Source: Neoscytalidium dimidiatum (Eukaryota > Ascomycota > Dothideomycetes > Botryosphaeriales > Botryosphaeriaceae). Taken from it: a DNA stretch of 64,000 bases. A model generated the notes under the pieces. It had not been told where the DNA came from, ran no database searches, and saw only the letters and a program-made list of their open reading frames with translations. A program made the position numbers and the translations under genes. The DNA lies in NCBI GenBank assembly GCA_037367355.1, contig CM074698.1, forward strand, positions 1,240,001 to 1,304,000. The letters are read 5' to 3'. Shown one piece after another: positions 34,576-46,077 of the stretch; the first letter of the stretch is position 1, and every line of letters begins with the position of its first letter.

Positions 34576-35648
34576 ATGGACATTCGCGTTCTCAGGCCAT
34601 CCGACATCCCACATGTCCAAACGGCTAATATCACCAACCTTCCCGAGAATTACTTCTGCAAATACTACCTCTACCATGCTTTATCCTGGCCACAGCTTTC
34701 CTACGTCGCCGTTGACGTGAGTATCTGCCTCGCTAACGCTCCCATCCCAATTTCCCGCCATTTCTTTCACCACCCCGGTCGTCTCCTTTTTGGCCGTGAG
34801 GCCACATTCGTTCTCCTTGCCATGATTGTTCATTGCTCTGATCACAAATAACCCGAAAAAATGTCATATTCATCCAATACTTGCGTCGTCGGTCCTGCAC
34901 TTGTCTTCGTCATACACCTTTCTGCTTGATGGTACCTTTGTCCATCGCACAATTATGTCGCTGACGTGGTCTCCAGGTCTCGCGCCCACCGAAGAGCCCG
35001 TACGATCCTCCTAAAATTGTGGGTTATGTACTCGCAAAGATGGAGGAAGATCCCGCAGATGGCATACAGCATGGCCACATCACCAGCTTAAGCGTCATGC
35101 GTACTCACCGGCGGTTAGGGCTTGCCGAGAAGCTGATGAGACAGAGCCGTAAGTTTTTTTTTTTTTTTTTTTTTTTACCGGATTCACTGCAACTACCACA
35201 CTTGGTTGATAGTACTGCTTGTTCCTTTAACCCACTGCATTCTCTTCAAGCCCGGTATATTGCATGAGCTAACTGACAGGAAGAGCGCGCAATGGCTGAA
35301 ACATTTGGAGCACATTACGTGTCACTCCATGTGCGTGTATCCAACAATGCCGCGCTACGCCTGTACCGCGATACTCTTGGCTTCGTGGTGGACAAAGTTG
35401 AGGCTAAGTATTACGCGGATGGTGAAGATGCGTACAGCATGCGCATGGATCTTTCGGACATCCGCCAAGCCATCATTGACGAGAGCATCAATGACGGCGA
35501 GGACGAGAGCGAGCCAGTTGGCAGCCTAGGAAGCAAGGACGACGAGGCAGTCGATGGGAAAGGCGAGAAGAAGAGGAAGGTCAAGGTTGGACGTGGATTG
35601 GGCGTTGGAGACTTGGTGGAAAGGAATGAGAGTGCGCAGGCATTTTGA
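34576..35648 (+). CDS. NAA10: N-terminal acetyltransferase A catalytic subunit (Ard1/Naa10)
   Basis: Naa10 acetylates the exposed N-termini of Ser/Ala/Thr/Gly/Cys-starting proteins at the ribosome with the Naa15 scaffold. The product is 225 aa from exons 34576-34716, 34977-35148 and 35284-35648. It starts [20 protein letters not shown] with [19 protein letters not shown], hallmark Naa10 sequence. The acetyl-CoA loop RRLGLA is at 92-97, followed by [20 protein letters not shown], completed only if intron 2 ends at 35283. The real acceptor GGAAG is preceded four bases upstream by CAG, which would break the frame. Intron 1 is long (260 bp); intron 2 (135 bp) carries a 23-T run just after its donor. 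The C-terminal 70 residues are acidic then Lys/Arg-rich, as in fungal orthologues. Confidence 0.95.
35154..35176. repeat. Poly-T run of about 23 inside NAA10 intron 2
   Basis: A homopolymer run of T follows the intron 2 donor (GTAAG) directly. It is a likely site of length variation and sequencing error. Confidence 0.9.
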
Positions 35649-35941
35649 ACGAACCAGGTCTGAGATCTGCCGGGTATCTATGGCAGGGCCACACGGGCGG
35701 AAGGAAGCGATGGGAAAATGGCCAGCTCCGAACACATGCTGTGGCTGAGCCAGGTTGTCTAGCGCAGCTGCCCGCGGGCAACCGAGTCCGTACCCTGCAA
35801 TATCTCTCACAAGCATTTAGTGAACATGAGAGCGCAAAAGCATAGCAGGAAAGTCGCAAAATGATGCAACCGCCTTTCGCCATGCAAAAAAAGGACGTGC
35901 ATGCCAATGCCATATCAAAGTGATCTTGTAGCCATCCGTTT

Positions 35942-36679
35942 TCATGGTCTAGAAGATTGCTCTCCGAATAACGTCTTCAACGCTGGCACCGGGTTTGTTG
36001 CTAGATACACCAGCAAGACAGGCTTTTTCTTGATCATTCCCGTGGAGCTGGTAGATCCTCGATCCAGAAGCTCGAACACCTCGTTCTCATGATCACTCTC
36101 GGCAGCATCGTCTGACTGTTCGTCTCCATGCGCTCTCCGATCTTCCCGCAGCTTTCGCTTGCTCGAGCCCGCTAGATCAGGGACAACTTCTTGTTCCAGG
36201 GCGCCATCCACACCTGTATAGGCCCACCACGGTTTCCGTTGATGGTCAAGGATACGTTTAATAACCTCGGCAATAGTGATTAGCTTGTTGGCGGCCGAGG
36301 CGCGACCCTGAAGCAGCACCATGCGAGTTGCATCCTCATCAGCGCCCTCCAAACTTCCTGCACAGCCCACCGTATGTTCGCAGGCAGCAGGTTCAGCGTG
36401 CGAGCTGACGCTGGTGTCCTCGGTAAGCAAGGAGATAGCAGAGCGGACTTTTGCTTGGATTTTCGAGCCGGCAACGACATGCACGGTCGGAGCAGCGACG
36501 GTGACGTGGTGGGCGGAATCGGTGGCGGATATAGGCCGCTGGACGGACGAGGTAGGCGGTAAGGATGGGGTGGCAGAGACTGCAGGCACAGCGTCGTCGG
36601 TCGGGACAATGCGGCGGCGCTTATTGGAGATCAGAGCAGCGGGGTTGCAGAGCTGGTGTTGCTTGTTCTTTTTCGCCAT
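35942..36679 (-). CDS. Alba-like nucleic-acid-binding protein
   Basis: A single-exon gene encodes 245 aa from ATG 36679 (MAKKNKQHQL). A longer open frame reaches 37111 but its upstream part is unconserved and GC-biased. The likely Alba core has its two diagnostic pieces: KVRSAISLLTED at about residues 77-88 and MVLLQGRASAANKLITIAEV at 120-139 with IKRIL after. Then follows WWAYTG. An Ala/Ser-rich insertion separates the two. In eukaryotes Alba-fold proteins serve as RNase P/MRP subunits (Pop6/Rpp25 types) or bind mRNA. I cannot tell which this is. The C-terminus is charged (KRKLREDRRAHGDEQSDD) and ends after a short hydrophobic stretch. The basic N-terminus with KRRR at about residues 20-23 may be a nuclear signal. 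It is convergent with NAA10, 293 bp apart. Confidence 0.75.
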   Translation of the reverse strand: MAKKNKQHQLCNPAALISNKRRRIVPTDDAVPAVSATPSLPPTSSVQRPISATDSAHHVTVAAPTVHVVAGSKIQAKVRSAISLLTEDTSVSSHAEPAACEHTVGCAGSLEGADEDATRMVLLQGRASAANKLITIAEVIKRILDHQRKPWWAYTGVDGALEQEVVPDLAGSSKRKLREDRRAHGDEQSDDAAESDHENEVFELLDRGSTSSTGMIKKKPVLLVYLATNPVPALKTLFGEQSSRP

Positions 36680-37619
36680 GGCGGGGCGGGCGGTGAGCGG
36701 CGGGCGGTCGCGCGGGCGGGCGTGGGAAATAGCGGTACAGTTGAAGCGGAGGAGCAGCTCGTACGACGCGTGGTTGCGTGACACGACACAGGGCTGGAGG
36801 CGCAAGAAAGCAGCGGCTCTCAATGGCTGGCGGTGACACGGTGCAGACGGCGGGCGGCGGGCGGCGGGCAGCAGGCCCAATTTACCTGAAAATCCGTGTC
36901 GGCCGGGCGCGTTGATCCTGCGGCGCTCCAGGCCAGGCCGCTCGCTCGCGCGCTGTGGCTCGCCGTTCGGGAATGCAGCGCAGTGGCACGCTAGATGGAG
37001 AAGGCTTTGTGACCCAATGGCCCTGCAGGCCACCGTGATGGCGACAAGCTCGAGGCGCAGGTGGACGCTCTGCAGGCGGGCATCGGGCATCTGGTACGAG
37101 GCACGAGGCATGCTTGAGAATAGACCCTTTCCTTAGCCATTTGTCCGCTCGGGCAGGGCCGGCGGCGGCGCGGACGGGAGCCCTAGGCGGGCAAACGGTC
37201 CAACGACGCAGCAGCTGAAGTCAGCGCAACACATCAGACCACCACGACGCGACCAGCCTGAAGCCAGCGCGCCGCGTGCCTCATCTTTTTCGGCGCTCAC
37301 CTGAGCCGCTGGCTGTATGTGCTATATAGCTGGCCGCGCCGCCGCAGCCACGATGCCAAAAGGACCCTCTTGTGCCTCGTTGCCCTGCCTAATCCGTACG
37401 GCGTGCTGCACCCGTCACCGCTCACAGAAACCTGAAACCACGCAAGAGCTCCCTGAGCCCTCCGCCTCGGATAACAAGCCTCCTGGCCACTTTGACTCTG
37501 AATCAGCATACCTGCGGCCTGCCCATACTAAACTCGCGCCCCAGCTCGCCCGCCGCGTTTCCTGAACTCTGCCCTCTCCTCCCTCTTTTTCGACGACCCG
37601 CTCGCGCCCTGCCTGCACC
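36680..37619. other. Divergent intergenic region between Alba-like and protoglobin genes
   Basis: About 940 bp of GC-rich DNA lie between two start codons pointing away from each other. I see no gene and no strong repeat; it should contain both promoters. Confidence 0.5.
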
Positions 37620-38954
37620 ATGGCTCCGCCCGGCTTGTACCAGCGCCCCATCCAGCACGTCGACCGCAAAGAGCTTTACACGAATCTCGAGGCCCGGATA
37701 CAGTACCTGCACACCTTCCTCGACTTCAGCTCTAGTACGTACTTTCTCCCGAGCCAGCCGCCTCGTGTGCTCTGAGCTCTTCTCCGCACCGCTCTGGTTG
37801 GAATCCCCGCAAGCCAGCGCCCACACCATACCCCTCAACCCCATGGCCCTCGGCGGCCCGATTTGGAAACATCCTTGTATCTTGTTGCCGGAGACCATCC
37901 CGTGACTGACAGACGATTTCGTTTGGTATCTAAAGGTGACATCGAGGCCCTTCAGACCGGCCACAAGTACATCAAGGCGCTCATTCCTGCCATTGTCAAC
38001 ATCGTCTACAAGAAGCTGCTACAATATGACATTACCGCCCGCGCTTTCGAGACACGCAGCACCAGCTTTGAGGGTCCCATGGACGCCGTGCCCGATGAGA
38101 ACAGTCCACAGATCCTGCACCGTAAGATGTTCTTGCGTGCCTATCTCGTCAGGCTCTGCTCCGACCCTAGCAAAATGGAATTCTGGGAATATTTAGACAA
38201 AGTTGGGTACGTGCGATCTGCCTCTTCATTTGCCCTTTTCCTTGGCGAGTTTCCTTTTCCCAACTCTATTGTTGGAGGATCCGCACCCTCTCCGTGACTA
38301 TCGCTATGGGACGACACACGAGCGCCTGTTGCTATTTTGACTCGGCTGTTTCAATGCAGCGCGCCGTATCGGGTGTTTCCCCCTGCACTGCCCCGAACGT
38401 CCCGTCATGGCCACAACTCGTTCCATTCTCTCACCCACCTTCTTTGGATGGGAATGGCGCATCAGTATGCTGACCAAGCTCACAGCATGATGCACGTCGG
38501 TCGTGGTCGGCAGCATCCTCTGCACGTCGAATACGTACACATAGGTGCTCTGCTTTCTTTCATCCAGGATGTCCTGAATGAGGCTATCCTTTCCCATCCG
38601 CGCCTGCATATGAACCGCAAGATTGCGCTGGTTAAGGCGCTGGGCAAGGTCATCTGGATCCAAAATGACCTCTTCGCGAAGTGGTACGTGCGCGACGGTG
38701 ATGAGTTTGCGGATCAGATCGAAGATATCATCATCGAGCGTGAGGGCTACCTGCACGGCAAGAAGATTCTCGGCACGTCCGATGAGAGTGACGTGGAATC
38801 CACGACTTCCGGTAGCACGCAAGCCACAGGACAAGGTGCTGCTCCGGCTGGTGTCTGCCCTTTCACCGGCGTAACAAGAGGGATGGAGGGGTTGAATGTT
38901 GGGGAAGGTTCGGCAGCGTCCAACCAGAACGGGGACGAGTCCACCCCCCAATAG
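37620..38954 (+). CDS. Protoglobin-domain (globin-coupled-sensor type) heme protein
   Basis: Protoglobins are single-domain heme proteins that bind oxygen, CO or NO; fungal members are widespread but uncharacterised. The product is 284 aa from exons 37620-37734, 37936-38206 and 38486-38954. Family blocks seen: LQTGHKYIKALIPAIVNIVY, ITARAFETR, FLRAYLVRLCSDPSK, EYLDKVGMMH, and HVEYVHIGALLSFIQDVLNEA where His147 is the best candidate for the proximal heme ligand. Then comes KALGKVIWIQNDLFAKWYV. Splicing of both introns (201 and 279 bp) is needed to keep these blocks in one frame. The last 80 residues are low-complexity and acidic, with a CPFTGV motif. There is no kinase, cyclase or methyl-accepting domain attached, so if it senses gas the output partner is separate. 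Confidence 0.9.
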
Positions 38955-40904
38955 AGGTTGTGCAAAGAGTACTATGACCTAGCTACTACGGGCTCTTTTT
39001 CCTTTTCTTTTCTCGGAGGACGGCGATCTCACTGATGCGCAGGGCCTTGGACTATCTTGGCGTTATGGATACGATATCTGTTTCTGGGAGACCTCGAGAG
39101 CAAAGGCCGAGTAGATAGACACGACTGTTTATGGGAGTCCGCTCAAATGTCGTTCTACTCTAAGCTTCCGTAGACATCCTCTCGCTCCACCTTGCGTACT
39201 TCAAATCCCTAAAAATCGATGAGGGACGTACTGTTACAGGAATTCACCGATGTGAACTTTCTATATTGTGGAAAAATCGCCGATGGCTCCTCTAATCGAT
39301 ACTCCAACTAGCAGACAGCAAATGTGAGAGGACAATGGCAGAGACTTGTGCGTACTGCACGAGGCGCGAGCTTGGCCCTAGTTTGCGGCTGCTATTCATG
39401 ACGTTGTGCTATCATAAGCCTGTAATCATATTGTCTATAGATGCCTGCTATGTTAACCATTCCAAAGGAAACCGCAGCTACGCGCGGGATCCGGTCAGCA
39501 AAGGCGCGTCGGCGTCAGTACCAGAAGTCGTCATCGACAGGAGCCGTGTAAAGACTTCCGGATGTGGCGCAGCTTCATGCTCTACGAAACAGACCGCTCG
39601 CACCGAGCAGGGCACGAGTAGCCAGCATCCCCACTTCATTCATCTGACACAGCTAGGCGCTATTCCTCACAAGCATAGACGGATGGGGAGGTGGAGAAGG
39701 AAGTCGCGGGGACAGGATGGGCGTTCCCACCTCAAGCCCAGCACGTGAGAAGGATTGGAGCCAGGATGGAAGGCAGGACGGGAGCTGGTGTAGGCATTCC
39801 CTTGGAGGTGAATTCCAACGGGCAGAGGCCGCCGGGCCTGGTTGGGCGCGAGTGTGGGAGGAGGGGAGCTGGAGCTCCAAATGGCGCAGCGAATTGGCTA
39901 ATATCGGCAAGCGGGCCTCGCCATGGCCAGGGCCGGCCAAGTTCGCAGAGCCCATCTGCTTGAGACGGCAGCGAGATCATCGTGCACGGCAGATCCCCCT
40001 TGGTCGGTGTGCGAATGATTGGCGGAGCAGGGGACAGGCGCAAGTGATTGCTGGAGCTGCAGCGATGCGATGGCACTGCGCCATCCACACGCACAGTCTC
40101 GCCGCGCAGGACGGCGACGGCGACGACGACGGACGGGCGGCCGGCGCGCGTGCGCGTGGGCGTTGGTTCGCGAGCGCATGCTGACGGCGGCTGGATCTGG
40201 ACGGGCGACAGTGCAGCGGTGATGCGCGCAACCACACGGCAGGGAACAGGCGTTATGGAGCATGTCGTGGCCGGCGACTCATGGGGCTAGACGAAATTGC
40301 GTTCGGACGTGCGCCCGGTTTCTGGAGCGCCAGTGCAGCTGTGCCGTGGCGGGCCGGCAGGCTGTCAATGTCTCAATTGGAACAATTTTACGAAGAAATG
40401 CGACGGCATGCAGCGCAGCAGGCTCGCGGCCATGGCCGGCAGCCGGTGCCCGTGGCCTGAGGCCGGGAAGCGAGCGTGGCGAGCGGGCAGCAGGCATCGG
40501 GCAGCGAGCAGGCGTGGGCGTGGGGAGGTCGTTCTGCAGTTGCTGACTTAGCTACGGTAGTTTCGATCCCTCGCGCGGCGGGCCGTCGTTTGGTTTGGGG
40601 GCCCCCTGAACATCGCAACGTCGCACGAGGAATGCGCGCCCACGCGATGCACATGCACAGCGACGAGAGCTGGCCGGAGATGCGAGGGCGAGGCTTCTCG
40701 AAGGCGCGCACAGCTCTGCTGGCTCGGCGCGCGTGTGGGCCTGGCCGTCGCCCAGTGACGACGACTCGCTCGCTGGCCGAAATAGCGCTTTAAACGGCCT
40801 GTCAGCCCCTGCGCGCACACCCTCCCCGAAAAGGCTAGCCAGGCACCACGCACTGAGCTTGTCGCGCCTCGTCTCCTAATCTGCGGCCGGCGCTATCGCT
40901 GCGG

Positions 40905-40909
40905 CCAAT
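40905..40909 (+). promoter_or_regulatory. CCAAT box upstream of the membrane protein gene
   Basis: CCAAT in the context GCGGCCAATCA, 446 bp before the start codon and just upstream of a C/T-rich tract. CCAATCA resembles a Hap-complex site. It is a single short match, so weak. Confidence 0.3.
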
Positions 40910-41042
40910 CACCCCCGGCGCTCCCCCGGCGCCAGATGCGAGCAACAGCCATACCTGCAGCCCACGCCCGCTCGCTCTCCTCTTCACCTCCGACTGCTTT
41001 CTCGGCGGCCTCACTCGCTCTCTCAACCCCCCTCCGCAGCCG

Positions 41043-41069
41043 CCTCCTCCTCCTCCTCCTCCTCCTCCA
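41043..41069. repeat. (CCT)n triplet repeat in probable 5' UTR
   Basis: About nine CCT units lie in a pyrimidine tract, 290 bp before the start codon of the membrane protein gene. Confidence 0.88.
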
Positions 41070-41354
41070 CCCTCCCCTTCGTTCTTTTAGTCCATCTTAC
41101 CCAAGTCATTCTTTTGCAAGGGCCTAATCCACCAGCGCCCCGGTCTTGAAGTCGCTCCTTGTCCACCATAGCCAAGCCAGCTTCCCACTCACGACCGCTC
41201 TTACGACCTTACGCCGTTAATTCGTAATCAATTCGGCCGCCACCCTCAAGCTCAACCTTCCCCGGCCCTAGACACACCTCTTCGGCCGTCGTGGCGCAGC
41301 CTCTCCCACTCTCATTCAGCTCTTTCGCATGACGAGCAGCCTCACCCTCGCATC

Positions 41355-43593
41355 ATGAACCGCAACCACGCCTCGCATCTTGCCTTCCACCATGCACGAA
41401 GAGCTGCTCCCGCCGTCGCCGCCACCGACAACGGTGTTGAAGTGAACCTCGATTTCTTGGTCCCTGTTGAGAAGGACGTCTCTGGCCCATCCAAGACCCT
41501 GCACGAGAGAGATGCCAGCCCTGTCCTTGCTGCCCGCTCCGAGTCCACGTCGAAAGGTTGCAGCTCGAGTCGCGAGTCGGATACGTGCCAAAAGCCCACT
41601 GACAGCAGCACTGCCATTATCCTTGCTGCCATGTACGCATTCTCTGCATTCTCCCCGTGCTCTTTGCGGCTGGCTGATCTTCTACAGCATCCCCATTGCC
41701 ATTGCCATCCTCGTCCTTGTCTTCCTCCACCGGAGACATATGAAGAAACAGGCTCTCGAGGATCTCAATGACAAGCACAAGTCCCTCGACTTCGGCCTAG
41801 ACGAGCCCTCCAAGACCGCACACGGCGGTAAGGCTCCCGAGATGTCCGTGGTGGATGCTGAGAAGGAAATTCGAAGGGGTGGCCGTGGCATGTCGATGGA
41901 CATGGAGAGCAGTCCGTATCTGATGCCCGGTGGCGTTCAAGACTCGCGCGAGTCGTTCCACTCTATGTCCCGTATTAGTGATAACCACGATCCCTACCGA
42001 CCTGTCACATTCGTCAAGGACGACACCATGTCGTTGCGCTCCGCCTCCAAGTTCAACGATGGCATGTCCACCTACAGCAAGTCTAGCGTTGGCACCGATC
42101 GCATGGGCCTGCTCAAGAATGCCCAGAGGATGTCCAGGTCATCTCCATTATCGCCTGAAGACAGGACCATTCCTGAGATCCAGTTCCCTGAGCCCAGCCA
42201 TGTCAGACCTCCGCCTAGTCCATCCTCCGCCCCGCCTGTATCGCCAGATGCCACCACTCCAGACCTTACTCGCGACCCACTCAATGGCAACGAGAAGCGA
42301 CGTTCGCTCAACGCCGATTCGAAGCGAACCTCTGTCCAGGAACCGACATTGCCGCAGATCTCTGAGCACAGCGACTCTGAGCCGCAGGCCACTCCGCGCA
42401 AGCCGAACCCGCTGAGACTTGAGTCCATGGTTGCCTCTGTGCACAACCCGCAGACAGACAGCATTATCAGCAGATCGAGCGATTACGGTGATGGATTCAG
42501 GGTTACGCCACCTTCGCCAGGCCAGGAAAGTAAGGCTGCCAACCGTATGTCCGTCGACGTCCCCAAGGCTCCGTCCACGCCACCGCAGGGTCTTGCTATC
42601 CAGGCTCCCAAACCGAACCGCATTTCCATGAGCTTGCGTCCACTGCCGGTAGATGATCCGACGGAAAATCCCGAGGAGCGCGCGAACAGAATCAGGTCGT
42701 TCTATAAGGAGTACTTCGACGATTCCAAACCAGACCCTGCGGGCCGTTACGGAGAGCAGCATGAGGACTACAGCCAAGAGTACATGGAAGGCGCCATCTT
42801 TGATCCTGACAAGGGTCACTTTGTTGTTGGTGGTCAGCCATTCGCCGAGCCTGTTACCCGTCGCGCCATGACACCTCCTCCTCGTGCTCCTCCGCGCTTC
42901 CGCGGCCACGGTCCCCCCGGCGGCTCTATCGGTGGTGGTCGTCCCATGACACCTGGTTCTATGCGCAGCGGAACTCCCTTGTCAATGCCCCGTGGCAATT
43001 CTGCCATGAGCTTCCGTGGTCCTCCCAAGAAGCCTCTGCCTCCGCCAACCAACCTGTCTTCGCTCCCCACTCCTGCTGCCCTGAAGGAGGATGCGCACAT
43101 CTTCAACCCGATCGATTTTGCACCGCCGCCGACATTCAGGGATATGCAGTCCGGACGTCGTCCGGACAGCCCCATGGGTGTCGAGAGGCCGTACTCGCCC
43201 AGCGTCCGTCCACACACGCCCCTTGCGACGGCTTTCGATGAGCTCTCTGTTATACCCAGCCCGTAAATATTCCCCCATGACATTCTTCTTAACCAATGCG
43301 GCTAACATTACTTCAGGCATGCTCTGAGGAAATCCGGCACTTTCACCTCGCTCGACTTCATGGCCCCGCCCCGCTTCAAGGGCGTCGACGCCGGCAGTGA
43401 TGCTGCCTCAGTCCGCAGCGGTGGCAGCGGTATCTCGGCCGCTCAGCTCCATGCTGTCCGCGCTGGTGCCTACCGCGTCAGTCGTATCCCCAAGGAAATG
43501 GTTGGCACAAAGGACGATCTCATGACGTCACTCAGACCGACTTGGGATCTTCGCGATGGCAACGGTCCCCAGCAGGTGAAGCCGGGAATGTAG
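41355..43593 (+). CDS. Single-pass membrane protein with long Pro/Ser-rich cytoplasmic tail
   Basis: The product is 709 aa from exons 41355-41632, 41688-43262 and 43317-43593. I know no characterised homologue, though it resembles a conserved filamentous-fungal family. The N-terminal 85 residues are polar with one Cys pair. A strong transmembrane helix lies at about residues 87-108 (IIPIAIAILVLVFLHRR), assembled across intron 1 and followed by basic HRRHMKK, so the tail is likely cytoplasmic. The tail contains many Ser-Pro and Pro-rich strings (RPPPSPSSAPP, KKPLPPPTNLS), possible SH3 ligands and kinase targets. It also has more ordered patches at RANRIRSFYKEYFDDSKP and YMEGAIFDPDKGHFVVGGQPF. 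The final exon includes LRKSGTFTSLDFMAPPRFKG. No signal peptide is seen. Role unknown; cortical or cell-wall signalling would fit but is a guess. Confidence 0.8.
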
Positions 43594-45694
43594 ACACCTG
43601 TCAGTTGCTGATTAATGGTGGGCATTCTGGTATCTTTCAGACAAATTACTCCCTGGTGGACAAGTGAGAGCGTGTGGGCTTCCTGGTTTTCCTTGGCTTT
43701 TTCTCGATGATGGCATATCACAATTTAAAAAGCAATACTCGCGGCACGGCACGCGGCAGAGCGCGAACAGCAAACGCCAACAACCTCAATCAATAACGAC
43801 CTCTTTTTTTTCCGTGGGACGGCCTATCTGTAAAGAAAAGGAAAAGAAATTCCTACCAGCGCAATTCGCCTTGTTAACAAGTTTCCCTCGCACAAACCTT
43901 ACTATCATCGCATGGTTAGCCTGGGAAAATATCGGCTGTTGTCGATGATGTTACCGCGCCATCCACCCATCCACATCTGGCTTTTTACCCTTGCATACAC
44001 CTTCCCCATGTAGAGATAATCGGGATCATAGACTTCTTCGTATAGCCGCCGGGGAGGAAGATCTTTCTGGCGCTTGTGTTCTTTTCAAGCATTCTATTCC
44101 CCTCCTCTAACCGTAGCCAGTGAGCCGCTATTACCGACTTATTGTCTAATTTAGGGAGGAATTTTACTTTTCATTGCGTTTTCTCTGCTTGCTCAATACC
44201 TTGGATGATGGCGCAGCTTGGAGTCGAGTAACTAGTATTATTAGCGAGGAACTCAGGGAACTCTATTTCTTGTTTTGATTCTTTCTTGCTGCAAAAAGGC
44301 CGATACATTCTCTTTCTTCCAAAATTTCTTCTTGGCCAACTGAACGAGTAGAAGAGTCAGGAGAACGGCTCCAGATCGGTCATGGCTAATTTGCCAAGCT
44401 CTTCCGAGACGATTCCCTGGTTAGTTTTTACTATCCTGATTTTTCTCCTGTTCCTTTGCGTGGCCCCCTCTATCATATGCCCCATCTGTTCCTCGGATTT
44501 GATGGTGCATTAGGGGGCGGAAATGTGAGGATAGGTCTTGGGAGCTTGATGGTTTTGGTTGGCAACACATATAGACTAGGGAGGAATGCGGAGCTGCAGG
44601 TTGATTAAATAGGTCTTTTTCTCATCAATTGCAAACATCCTTCCTTCTATTTCCTGCAAGTACAGTACATACAGAATATCCTTCGAGGCGAGCGATTGAA
44701 TGGTATTAAGAAGCTCCAACAAGAAACTGAATATAGATTGATTCTCTGCTACTCATGGCTAGTCCTGATAATTGGTGCAGCGCGCGTTCAAGATGTTGAG
44801 TTCGCGGGTCTTAGATGATCCTAAATATAATCACGGGGTCGCGTAGAGTCATCAGGGCTCTCTTGGATCGTCTTAGTAGAACGGACCTTGCTCTGACAGA
44901 CCCGGATGCTCTTGTCATCCTCGGGAAAGTTTCGAATGGAAAGCAGTAATACATTGCCCGTTAGCCCGTATCTCGCCTCAAGTGCATCCATGGCATGAAT
45001 CAGTCTTTGCATATTGATCTACCTCCGCGGTTCTTGAACTCGCGCTATCTTTTAGACAAGACACGGATAATGTTTGACTGAAGTAGGTCTTTCATCTGCA
45101 ATTGCGCATAGATCAGAACCCCAGTGGTGATAGATCCTCTGCCAGTCAATTTGTCCAGCAGATCGCGATGTGCGGGGTTGGTAGCGTACAAGACTATCGA
45201 AAACCTTGGAAGAGACCTTACGCTTACTAGGCTCTCGAAATCGGTGCGAATTATCCTGAGGGGCGTTTATTTTCCAGCAGACCTATCGCCTTTTCGGTGT
45301 TGACCATCTTGGTCAGAGGCCGAAGACGGAGTCCTTCCTAAAGCAAGTATGAATGGGAAAAACGCGGGTATCTGCAAGGGGAAGGTATCTTCGTTTTGTT
45401 CCCGCCTGACCTTTAGCATTCCCGTGCCACCCGTCATCCCGTTCTTCTAATTCTCATGTATGGACCTAGCTATACTCGTGACTTAGACATTCCACTTATA
45501 CATTTTGAATAGTTGCCAAATAAGCAGAACAAGGGCTGTGAACTGGGCGAATGGAATACTCGGACCAATGCTTCCTGCCTTATAAAGGAATATGCATTCG
45601 ATGTAGGTGAGAAAGGACAAAGGAAGAAGTTTGCTGATTGTGGGATACCGAGACTGCAGAACACAACACCAAGGCGTAAAAGCAACGCAGGCTC
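43594..45694. other. Convergent AT-richer intergenic region, no gene seen
   Basis: These 2.1 kb lie between two genes facing each other and are less GC-rich than the rest of the window. They should hold two 3' UTRs. A minus-strand frame at 44821-45012 is too short and lacks a recognisable domain. Confidence 0.5.
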
Positions 45695-46043
45695 TCAGAG
45701 TTCATCGCAAATCAGATCGAAATCTGGGAAAGCGGGATCCGGCCCTATATTGACTGTTCCCGTGGGCGATGCGTTTGCCGTCGTCTCTGCTGCTGAAGTG
45801 GCAACGGACGTAGACGTTTCTTCGGTCGTGGGAGGTGAGCCAGCGGCTGCGCTAGTAGGCGGCACACTTTGAATGCTTGGGTCGCTATTTGCAGCCGGCG
45901 GCGGCGGATTGGAGGCGGACGGTAACGCTGTCTGCCTTGGAGGTTCAGAGACTGTAGTTTCTGGCGTTGCAGAAATGGTTGTATCTGAGGTGGTCTCTAC
46001 TTCAGATGTCGAGGTTGAGGTACCCGAAGAGGATGAGGAAGAG

Positions 46044-46077
<34 letters not shown>

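Larger units (their letters stand above)
38955..41354. other. Intergenic region upstream of the single-pass membrane protein gene
   Basis: This 2.4-kb stretch is GC-rich from about 39.7 kb. It contains no supported gene. The last 400 bp are strongly pyrimidine-rich with a CCT triplet run at 41043-41069 and a CCAAT box, and look like a promoter with a long 5' UTR. Confidence 0.5.
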
